Part shown: positions 16,641 to 23,842 of the stretch, piece after piece
Position numbering within the stretch: the first letter of the stretch is position 1
Layout of the letters: every line of letters starts with the position of its first letter
Assembly (NCBI RefSeq): GCF_900078385.1
Contig: NZ_FLQR01000001.1
Location: forward strand, 744,001 to 808,000
DNA length: 64,000 nt
DNA from: an uncultured Microbacterium sp.
GTDB taxonomy: Bacteria; Actinomycetota; Actinomycetes; Actinomycetales; Microbacteriaceae
Direction of reading: 5' to 3'
The notes under the pieces: generated by a model
What the model was told of the DNA's origin: nothing
What the model saw: the letters and a program-made list of their open reading frames with translations, nothing else
Databases searched by the model: none
Translations under genes and position numbers: made by a program

Positions 16641-18356
16641 ATGACGGTCGACGATCCGGTCTGGAGCGTCCTCGGGCGGAGCCCGGACGGGAACCTGGTC
16701 ATCGCCGATCTGACCGGCGACGGCAGCGAACGCCGACGCACCGCCGTGGCGTCGACCGCCCTGCCGGCCCTCGTGACGGCCGCCGGTCCGGCGCGGCGCT
16801 GGGTCTGGAGCGACACGGCGCGGTGGTATCCGCCGCTCCTTGCCGCCGGTGTGGTCGTGTCGCGCTGCCACGACCTGCGCCTGTCCCACACGATCCTCCG
16901 CGGGAGCACCCTCGTGACGGATGCCGCCGCGCTGCACACGCACCCGGAATGGGACGGCCCCGCGGCGGACGCCGTCGCGCCCGCCGCCGAGACGCTCTTC
17001 GACCTCGAAGAGCGCGGCGGCGGGGCCTCCGTCCCGGACGGCATCGACGAGGCACTCGCGGAATTCGCCCGTCAGCGTGCGTCGCTCGAGACGGCCACCG
17101 ACCCCGGCCGGCTGCGGCTGCTGCTGGCGGCCGAGTCGGCCGGAGCCGTCATCGCCGTCGAGCTGCACGCCGCAGGACTGCCGTGGGACGGCGGCGTGCA
17201 CGACGCGATCCTCGTGGAGCTCCTCGGACCCCGCCCGGTCGCCGGTCGGCTCCCCGCGCGGATCGAGGAGCTGGCGGTTCGCGTGCGGGACGCCCTCGGC
17301 GACCCCGCGGCGAGCCTCGACTCGCAGCCCAAGCTGCTGCGCGCGCTGCACCGCGTCGGGGTGCTCGCGACGTCGACGAGCCGGTGGGAGCTCGCCCAGT
17401 ACGACCACCCGGTGATCGCCCCGCTGCTGGAGTACAAGAAGCTCATGCGGCTGCTGTCGGCGAACGGCTGGGCATGGATGGAGGAGTGGGCCGCCGAGGG
17501 CCGGTTCCGTCCGGTCTACGTCCCGGGCGGCGTCGTCACCGGACGCTGGGCCTCATCCGGCGGGGGAGCGCTGCAGCTCCCGCGGCAGCTCCGCCCTGCG
17601 GTCCGGGCCGATCCCGGCTGGCGTCTCATCGTCGCCGACGTCGCGCAGCTGGAACCGCGCGTGCTGGCGGCGATGGCGCGCGACACCGCCCTCGCCGACG
17701 CCGCGCGCGGGACCGATCTTTACGCCGGCATCGTCGCCGAAGGGGTGGTGGCGACCCGGCAGGAGGCGAAGATCGCCGTTCTGGGCGCGATGTACGGGGC
17801 GACGACCGGTGACAGCGGACGGCTCGTGCCGGCCCTCCGCCGGGCCTACCCACGCGCGATGACCCTGGTCGACGACGCCGCGCGGATCGGGGAGGACGGC
17901 GGGATCGTCACGACGTGGCTCGGGCGCTCCGCGCCGGCGCCCTCGGCGGGCTGGCGCGACGTGCAGTCGGGCGCCGGCGCCGCGGAGGCCACCGCCGCCG
18001 ACGAGACCCGCGCGCGACGCTCGGCGCGGGACCGGGGCCGGTTCACGCGCAACTTCATCGTGCAGGGCACGGCCGCCGAGTGGGCTCTCGCCTGGCTGGC
18101 CGACGTGCGCGGCCGGCTCGCGGCCTTCGACCCCGTCGACGAGGTCGGCCGCTCCGGCCCCGTGTTCGGCAGACGAGCGCACCTCGCGTTCTTCCTCCAC
18201 GACGAGATCATCGTGCACGCCCCCGCGGCGCAGGCCGACGCGGCCGCGGAGGCCGTGCGGGCCGCGGCGGATGCGGCCCGGCGCCTGCTCTTCGGCGACT
18301 TCCCGCTGGACTTCCCGCTCGACCTGCGGATCGCGGAGGACGCCGGGAAGGCGTGA
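16641..18356 (+). CDS. Family A DNA polymerase (annotated in actinobacteria as 3'-5' exonuclease/polymerase)
   Basis: A 571-aa protein with the palm and fingers of DNA polymerase I but no 5'-nuclease domain. Motif A reads VADVAQLEPRVLAAM (canonical DYSQIELR), motif B is RQEAKIAVLGAMYG and motif C is FLHDEIIVHAP, so the three polymerase motifs and the metal-binding Asp residues are kept. Between motifs B and C is an Arg/Ala-rich insertion around residues 440-460. The first 200 residues sit where the exonuclease domain would be, but I cannot find a DxE exonuclease motif, so proofreading is doubtful. Such short polymerases accompany PolA in actinobacteria; a repair role is likely. It lies 19 bp after the zinc-ribbon gene. 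Confidence 0.85.
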   Translation: MTVDDPVWSVLGRSPDGNLVIADLTGDGSERRRTAVASTALPALVTAAGPARRWVWSDTARWYPPLLAAGVVVSRCHDLRLSHTILRGSTLVTDAAALHTHPEWDGPAADAVAPAAETLFDLEERGGGASVPDGIDEALAEFARQRASLETATDPGRLRLLLAAESAGAVIAVELHAAGLPWDGGVHDAILVELLGPRPVAGRLPARIEELAVRVRDALGDPAASLDSQPKLLRALHRVGVLATSTSRWELAQYDHPVIAPLLEYKKLMRLLSANGWAWMEEWAAEGRFRPVYVPGGVVTGRWASSGGGALQLPRQLRPAVRADPGWRLIVADVAQLEPRVLAAMARDTALADAARGTDLYAGIVAEGVVATRQEAKIAVLGAMYGATTGDSGRLVPALRRAYPRAMTLVDDAARIGEDGGIVTTWLGRSAPAPSAGWRDVQSGAGAAEATAADETRARRSARDRGRFTRNFIVQGTAAEWALAWLADVRGRLAAFDPVDEVGRSGPVFGRRAHLAFFLHDEIIVHAPAAQADAAAEAVRAAADAARRLLFGDFPLDFPLDLRIAEDAGKA

Positions 18357-18359
18357 GGA

Positions 18360-20120
18360 TCAGCGGCAGGCGGGCTCTTCCGCATCCACCGTCGCATCGC
18401 GCAGCAGCGGGGTGTGCAGGATGACGGGATCGCCGTCGCCCGCCGACGTGAAGCGGAACTGGAGGTTCTTCGTCTGTCCCGGAGCCACCGTGATCTTCGC
18501 GGCCGTGCTGGGGAATCCGTTGTCCTCGACGTTCGTCGACAGGACGGTGCGGTCGCCGTCCCAGACCCCGCCGACATCGGCTCCCGCCGGCGCCGCGACG
18601 GTCACGAGGGTCGCGATGTCCCCCGGGGCGATGCCCGCCTGGCTCGCACCGGTCATGAGCACCGGGAAGGTGCGGGCTTCGGTGGGTGCGAGGGAGGTCA
18701 GCGTGACCGTGACCGCGACGTCGCGGCGGCCGTCCGTCCGGCACCGCGCGGCCCCCGCGGTGATCGCCACGTCGAGGAAGGAGTCCATCTTCCCCTGCGT
18801 CATGTCGTTGAAGTACACCGCGTACGCGTCGTCGCCGGCGGCGCGATGACGCGCGAGCGGGCCCGCCACGGCGCTGTCCGCCAGCACGTCCTGCTCGTCG
18901 GCGTGCGCGCTCCACAGCGCCACCCTGCCCTCCTCGATCGGATCGGCCAAGGCGGTGGCCCACGCGAACAGATCGAACCCGCCGCCGAGGACCCGATCGA
19001 ACACGGCCTGCGTCGCGGCGCGCTGGATGCGCGTCTGCTCGGCGCCGGAGAGGGTCAGGTACGGGTCGACGAGCATGACCTTCACGAGGTTGTCGGCCGA
19101 GAGAGCGGCTCCGCCCGGCATCTCCACGGGACCGGTGACGGCGAGGAGCGAGGCCAGGACGCGCGGGTCGATCGAAACGACGGCATCCACCGGGATGTCG
19201 GAGTGCGTCCGCCACCACGCGGTGGCGAGATCGACCGTGAGTTCGAAGTCCGCCGTCATCGACGCGTTCTGCACGTACCGTCCGACGGCATCCCCGTAGA
19301 GCTCGGTCGTGGACGCCGGGATCGGGACGATCGCCTCGGGGCGATGACGGAACGTCGACGAGTCGACCTGCTCGGTGAGACGGAGCCTGCCGTCCTCGGC
19401 CGTCAGCAGCGCGAAGCTGCCGCTGAGCCCGCCCCCGGTCCGCAGCTCGGCCGGATTCTGCATCATGAGCAGGATGTGTCGCGTGCCGTCCATCCCGAGC
19501 ATCCCGGGCGCGATCCGGGCGGCCGAGCTGATGCCGTCCGCCACCTCGGCGCCGTCGGCGACCACGGCCGCGAGTGTGCCGACACCGTCTGCGACGGGTG
19601 CCAGGAGCTCATCGACGCGGATCGCCGACAGCTCGGCATCCGCTGCCGTGAAGCTGGAGGCGAGCGTGGCCAGCGGCGCCTGCGCATCGACCAGGACGGC
19701 GAGATCCAGGCCGGCGTCGGCCTCGTCCCCGTGCGCGCGGAAGAGCTCGAGGACGGGCAGCGCGTCGTCCGCGAGGTCGCGCGCATGAGCGGAGACGATC
19801 CGCACGGCCGCCGTGTTGGCGCCGATGCCCGGCAGCACCTCGGTCGCCCGCCACAGCGGGTCGGAGGTGAGGCCGGCGGCGGTGCCGGCGTGCGCGGCGA
19901 TCTCGCGCACCGTCGCCTCGACGGCGGCGATGTCACGCTCCTGCACGGCGTCCTCGAGCCGCCCCGCCGATGCGGCGAGGGACTCGAGCTCGCTCTTGGC
20001 CAGGAACCCGCGCCCGATCACCCAGCCGGCTGCTCCGAGGAGCAGCACAGCCAGGACGATCGCGACGACGACCCGGGTACGCCGGAGCGTAGCCCGGCGG
20101 CCCGCCGCGTCGCCCGTCAC
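18360..20120 (-). CDS. DUF4012 domain-containing membrane-anchored protein
   Basis: The product is about 586 aa. A basic N terminus precedes one membrane helix (VVVAIVLAVLLLGAAGWVIG, residues about 17-37). The large remaining part is predicted to be extracytoplasmic and carries the DUF4012 core around HILLMMQNPAELRTGGGLSG and SIDPRVLASLLAVTGPV. Family members occur near exopolysaccharide and cell-surface genes but have no proven function. A C-terminal immunoglobulin-like part with few Cys follows. I chose GTG 20120, four bases after the stop of the surface-protein gene, so the two are probably co-translated. Longer starts would overlap that gene. It converges on the polymerase gene with only three bases between the stops. 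Confidence 0.8.
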   Translation of the reverse strand: MTGDAAGRRATLRRTRVVVAIVLAVLLLGAAGWVIGRGFLAKSELESLAASAGRLEDAVQERDIAAVEATVREIAAHAGTAAGLTSDPLWRATEVLPGIGANTAAVRIVSAHARDLADDALPVLELFRAHGDEADAGLDLAVLVDAQAPLATLASSFTAADAELSAIRVDELLAPVADGVGTLAAVVADGAEVADGISSAARIAPGMLGMDGTRHILLMMQNPAELRTGGGLSGSFALLTAEDGRLRLTEQVDSSTFRHRPEAIVPIPASTTELYGDAVGRYVQNASMTADFELTVDLATAWWRTHSDIPVDAVVSIDPRVLASLLAVTGPVEMPGGAALSADNLVKVMLVDPYLTLSGAEQTRIQRAATQAVFDRVLGGGFDLFAWATALADPIEEGRVALWSAHADEQDVLADSAVAGPLARHRAAGDDAYAVYFNDMTQGKMDSFLDVAITAGAARCRTDGRRDVAVTVTLTSLAPTEARTFPVLMTGASQAGIAPGDIATLVTVAAPAGADVGGVWDGDRTVLSTNVEDNGFPSTAAKITVAPGQTKNLQFRFTSAGDGDPVILHTPLLRDATVDAEEPACR

Positions 20121-20124
20121 GGGC

Positions 20125-20775
20125 TCAGCTGCGCGCGTGCCGACGACGAGCCGCGTAGAGGCCGGCGCCGAGCAGCAGCGCTGCACCGCCACCCGCGGCG
20201 AGCGGGAGGAGCGCGTCGCTCTGTCCGCCCGTGACCGCCAGCCCACTCGGCGTGCCGGTGACCGAAGGCGACACCGCGCAATCCGGCGTGGCCTGCGGGT
20301 AGGACAGCATGACCGAGATCTCCGGGTTCACCTGGATCGTCGCGGAGATGTCGCCGCGCGTCCAGGCGTAGTTGCCCGAGGTCTGCACCCACTCGCCGTT
20401 CTGGAACACCCAGCCCGGCCAGCCGTTGCCGTTGCCGTTGCCGTCCACGGACGCGCCGGGCCAGAGGACGCTGCCGGTGAGCGTGCCGTCGGGACCCAGC
20501 GTCCCGAGCGGCAGCGTCACCGAGCTCGAGCCGTCCGTGAGCGTGAGCTGGGCCGTGTCGCCGGTGGATTGATCGTCCGGATCGGTGAGCACGATCGAGT
20601 ACGTGATCCACGGCACGTCGGCATCACAGGCCGGCGAGACGGTCGATCCCGCGAGCGTCGGCGTCCGCGGCTCGTCGGGTCCGTAATCTGTCGATTCGTC
20701 GGCAGCGGATGCTGCGTTCGGCGCGCTGAAGACCAGCGCAGCGGCGACGACAAGGAATAGAGCTGTCTTGCGCAT
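20125..20775 (-). CDS. Secreted LAxTG-anchored surface protein
   Basis: The 216-aa protein has a signal peptide (MRKTALFLVVAAALVFSAPN, cleavage near ASA-AD). A single extracellular domain, rich in Thr, Ser and Gly, follows with a GNGNGNGWPGWV segment. The C terminus has the sorting signal LAVTGG, a hydrophobic helix and a positively charged tail (ARRRHARS). LAxTG fits sortase class E of actinobacteria. The two Cys residues could form a disulfide. ATG 20775 follows a G-run at a suitable distance. The mature domain has no recognised function. It is the first gene of a two-gene unit with the DUF4012 gene and is divergent from rnpB. Confidence 0.85.
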   Translation of the reverse strand: MRKTALFLVVAAALVFSAPNAASAADESTDYGPDEPRTPTLAGSTVSPACDADVPWITYSIVLTDPDDQSTGDTAQLTLTDGSSSVTLPLGTLGPDGTLTGSVLWPGASVDGNGNGNGWPGWVFQNGEWVQTSGNYAWTRGDISATIQVNPEISVMLSYPQATPDCAVSPSVTGTPSGLAVTGGQSDALLPLAAGGGAALLLGAGLYAARRRHARS

Positions 20776-20905
20776 GATGAATGCCCCCCCAATGGGCTCC
20801 GAGCCTTCTGCCCCCCAGACGGCTCGGTGAACACACGCTATCACCCCGACGCCCCGAGGGGGAGAACCTCCGGCGTTTCGCGCGCGCCGACTAGGATCGG
20901 ACACG

Positions 20906-21270
20906 CGAATGGGTCGGCTGGACGGTCGCGTGGCGGGAGACCGCACCGAGGAACGTCCGGGCTCCACAGGGCAGGATGGTGGGTAACACCCACCCGGAGT
21001 GATCCGCGAGACAGTGCCACAGAGAGCAGACCGCCGGGACGCGAGTCCCGGTAAGGGTGAAAGGGTGGTGTAAGAGACCACCGGGATCGTGGTGACACGA
21101 TCCGCAAGGTAAACCTCGTCCGGAGCAAGGCCAGACAGGGGATGACGACGCGGCCCGCCGAGTCCCCGGGTAGGCCGCTGGAGCGGCACGGCAACGTGTC
21201 GCCGAGAGAGATGACCGTCGAAGGGGCGTCAGCCCCGGAACAGAACCCGGCGTACAGGCCGGCCCATTCG
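20906..21270 (+). ncRNA. rnpB: RNase P RNA (bacterial type A)
   Basis: The catalytic RNA that trims the 5' end of precursor tRNAs is recognised by its conserved core. GAGGAACGTCCGGGCTCCA, the ACAGGGCAG segment, GGTAAGGGTGAAAGGGTGG and ACAGAACCCGGCGTACAGG all occur in the right order. The P1 helix is closed by CGAATGGG-CGGC (from 20906) and GGCCGGCCCATTCG (to 21270), giving about 365 nt. A TAGGAT at 20892-20897 is the probable -10 box. Several open reading frames overlap it and are not genes. Confidence 0.95.
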
Positions 21271-21305
21271 CCTCACCGGGAGCATCGCCGCAGGGCGTGG
21301 GTTTC

Positions 21306-22124
21306 TCAGCGCGTCGCCTTGTCGACCAGCGCGGCCGTCTCCTCGCCCTGCACGCCGACGTCCGCCGCGAGCGCGAGCGCCGCCGCGCCGATGATGCCGG
21401 CGTTGTTGCGGTGCACGGCCGGGACGATCGGCGTGTTGAGCTTCAGCAGGGGCAGGAACTGCTCAGCGTGCTTCGAGACGCCGCCGCCGACGATGAAGAG
21501 GTCGGGGCTGAGGAGGAACTCGAGGTGGCTGTAGTACCACTGCAGGCGCTTCGCCCACTGCGGGAACGTCAGCTCGTCGCGCTCCATGGCGGAGTACGCG
21601 GTCCACGCCTCGGCATCCTTGCCGTGCTTCGCCCGTTGCAGGTGACCGAGCTCGGAGTTCGGGATCAGGTGGCCGTTGTGCAGCATCGCAGTGCCGATGC
21701 CGGTGCCGAGCGTCGTCAGGATCGTGAGCCCGTCGACCCCTTTCGCGGCGCCGTACCGCAGCTCGGCGACGCCTGCCACATCCGCGTCGTTGGCGAAGTG
21801 GATCTCCCGCCCGAGTCCCTGCTCGAAGAACTCCTCGGCCGGGAAGCCGATCCAGGTGTCGGCCACGTTGGCTGCCGAGAGCGTCTTGCCGTGCTTGACG
21901 ATCGCCGGGAACGCGACGCCCAGCGGCACGTCCGCGTCGGTGACGTCGAGCGTCTCCAGGACCACCTTGACGGCCGCGAGCACGTCGTCCGGCTCCGCTC
22001 CTGCCGGCGTCGCGACCTTGACGCGGTCGCTCAGCAGTCGCCCCACCCGGAGGTCGACGAGTGCACCCTTGATGCCTGTTCCGCCGATGTCCACACCGAC
22101 CGCTGTCGTCGCCTGCGCCGTCAT
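21306..22124 (-). CDS. ppgK: Polyphosphate glucokinase
   Basis: PpgK phosphorylates glucose using polyphosphate (and usually ATP), feeding glycolysis. The 272-aa ROK-family protein has the phosphate loop GVDIGGTGIKG (residues 10-20), the catalytic Asp in FANDADVAG (110-118) and TLGTGIGTA (138-146). It lacks the Cys-rich zinc motif of other ROK kinases, as expected for PpgK, and has the PpgK-typical PNSELGH segment. GGGAG precedes the ATG. It ends 35 bp from the 3' end of rnpB, in convergent orientation, and is divergent from the small gene at 22225. Confidence 0.94.
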   Translation of the reverse strand: MTAQATTAVGVDIGGTGIKGALVDLRVGRLLSDRVKVATPAGAEPDDVLAAVKVVLETLDVTDADVPLGVAFPAIVKHGKTLSAANVADTWIGFPAEEFFEQGLGREIHFANDADVAGVAELRYGAAKGVDGLTILTTLGTGIGTAMLHNGHLIPNSELGHLQRAKHGKDAEAWTAYSAMERDELTFPQWAKRLQWYYSHLEFLLSPDLFIVGGGVSKHAEQFLPLLKLNTPIVPAVHRNNAGIIGAAALALAADVGVQGEETAALVDKATR

Positions 22125-22224
22125 GGCTCCCAGCCTACCGACCGGCGGCGGAACCTCGTTCCGGACGGACCGCCTCGTTAGGATCGAGACGGGCACCCCG
22201 CAACGACGCACGAGGAGGCGCGAC

Positions 22225-22467
22225 ATGTCCGATGGCGCAGAGAAGTACTGGTTCAACCTCACGACCCACCAGGTCGAGAAGGGCTTCGAGTCTCCCGCCG
22301 TGGACCGCGCGGGCCCGTTCGAGACCGCGGAGGAGGCCGCCGCGGCCCCCGAGCTCATGAAGCGCCGATCCCGCGCGTGGGCCGAGGAGGAGGCGCGCGA
22401 GGACTCCTGGGGATCGTCGTCCGCGCCGGACGTGTCGGCGGACTCGGACGACGACGCGGGCCGATAG
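22225..22467 (+). CDS. Small conserved actinobacterial protein (SPOR-like)
   Basis: An 80-aa acidic protein. The first 55 residues contain KYWFNLTTHQVEKGFESPA and a GPFETAEEAA turn-helix typical of a short SPOR-like fold. The tail is Ser/Asp/Glu-rich. Close relatives are common in actinobacteria and are often mislabelled as methionine aminopeptidase, for which no motif exists here. GAGG lies seven bases before ATG 22225. It is followed after 32 bp by glnA2 on the same strand. Function is unknown. Confidence 0.75.
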   Translation: MSDGAEKYWFNLTTHQVEKGFESPAVDRAGPFETAEEAAAAPELMKRRSRAWAEEEAREDSWGSSSAPDVSADSDDDAGR

Positions 22468-22499
22468 TCTGGGCGGAAAGTCGGCATCGAGAGGACACG

Positions 22500-23837
22500 A
22501 TGGACAAGCAGCGGGACTTCGTACTGCGCACGATCGAGGAGCGCGGCGTCAAGTTCGTCCGCCTCTGGTTCACCGATGTGATCGGCACCCTCAAGTCGGT
22601 CGCGATCGCGCCGGCCGAGGTGGAGGGCGCGTTCACGGAGGGCCTCGGATTCGACGGCTCCGCGATCCAGGGCCTCACGCGTTCGTACGAGTCCGACCTG
22701 CTCGCGCACCCGGATCCGTCGACCTTCCAGATCCTGCCGTGGCGGGGCGAGATCGACCCGACGGCGCGCATGTTCTGCGACATCACGACGCCGGACGGCC
22801 AGCCCGCCGTCGCCGATCCGCGCCACGTCCTCAAGCGCACGCTCGCGAAGGCCGCCGACGCCGGCTTCACGTTCTACACGCACCCCGAGATCGAGTTCTA
22901 CCTGCTGAAGTCCTCCTCCTACGGACCCGCCGGCCCTGAGCCGGTGGACTCGGCCGGCTACTTCGACAACGTGCCGGGCGGCACGGCGCACGACTTCCGC
23001 CGTCGCTCGGTGCGGATGCTGGAGGACCTCGGCATCTCGGTCGAGTACAGCCACCACGAAGGCGGTCCCGGGCAGAACGAGATCGACCTGCGCTACGCCG
23101 ATGCCCTCGCGACGGCGGACAACATCATGACCTTCCGCACCGTCGTGAAGGAGGTCGCGATCGAGCAGGGCGTCTACGCGACGTTCATGCCGAAGCCCCT
23201 CGGCGGCCAGCCCGGCAGCGGCATGCACACCCACATGTCGCTGTTCGAGGGCGACGTCAACGCGTTCTACGAGGAGGGCGCGCAGTACCAGCTCTCCAAG
23301 GTCGGCCGCCAGTTCATCGCGGGTCTCCTGCGGCACGCCCCGGAGATCTCCGCCGTGACGAATCAGTTCGTGAACTCCTACAAGCGCCTGTGGGGCGGTG
23401 ACGAGGCTCCCAGCTTCATCACGTGGGGCCACAACAACCGCTCCGCTCTCGTGCGCGTGCCGATGTACAAGCCGAAGAAGGGGCAGTCCTCGCGCGTCGA
23501 GTACCGCGCCCTCGACTCCGCCGCGAACCCGTACCTGGCGTACGCGCTCATGCTCGCGGCGGGCCTCAAGGGCATCGAGGAGGGCTACGAGCTGCCGCCG
23601 GAGGCGGAGGACAACGTCTGGTCCCTCACCGACGCGGAGCGCCGCGCCCTCGGGTACGCGCCGCTGCCGGCGAGCCTGGACCACGCGCTGGAGTACATGG
23701 AGGAGTCCGAGCTGGTCGCCGAGACGCTCGGCGAGCAGGTCTTCAACTACGTCCTGCTCAACAAGCGCCGTGAGTGGCAGGAGTACCGGGCCCAGGTCAC
23801 GCCCTTCGAGCTGAAGAGCAACCTGGAGATGCTCTAA
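22500..23837 (+). CDS. glnA2: Glutamine synthetase, GlnA2 type
   Basis: A 445-aa type I glutamine synthetase that ligates ammonia to glutamate with ATP. Motifs are FDGSAIQGL (latch), the ATP-binding and metal-site HPEIEFYLL, MPKPLGGQPGSGMHTHMS and HNNRSALVRVP. The region corresponding to the adenylylation site (EYMEESELVAETLG) lacks the NLYDLPPEE-type Tyr motif, so it should not be a GlnE target. This matches GlnA2 of mycobacteria, also located next to glnE. GAGAGG precedes the ATG and glnE follows five bases after the stop. The main GlnA is at 45095-46519. Confidence 0.93.
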   Translation: MDKQRDFVLRTIEERGVKFVRLWFTDVIGTLKSVAIAPAEVEGAFTEGLGFDGSAIQGLTRSYESDLLAHPDPSTFQILPWRGEIDPTARMFCDITTPDGQPAVADPRHVLKRTLAKAADAGFTFYTHPEIEFYLLKSSSYGPAGPEPVDSAGYFDNVPGGTAHDFRRRSVRMLEDLGISVEYSHHEGGPGQNEIDLRYADALATADNIMTFRTVVKEVAIEQGVYATFMPKPLGGQPGSGMHTHMSLFEGDVNAFYEEGAQYQLSKVGRQFIAGLLRHAPEISAVTNQFVNSYKRLWGGDEAPSFITWGHNNRSALVRVPMYKPKKGQSSRVEYRALDSAANPYLAYALMLAAGLKGIEEGYELPPEAEDNVWSLTDAERRALGYAPLPASLDHALEYMEESELVAETLGEQVFNYVLLNKRREWQEYRAQVTPFELKSNLEML

Positions 23838-23842
23838 AGCGG

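Noticed and set aside
20827..21534. Several open frames on both strands across 20827-21534
   Set aside because: They overlap the RNase P RNA, whose conserved core is unambiguous.
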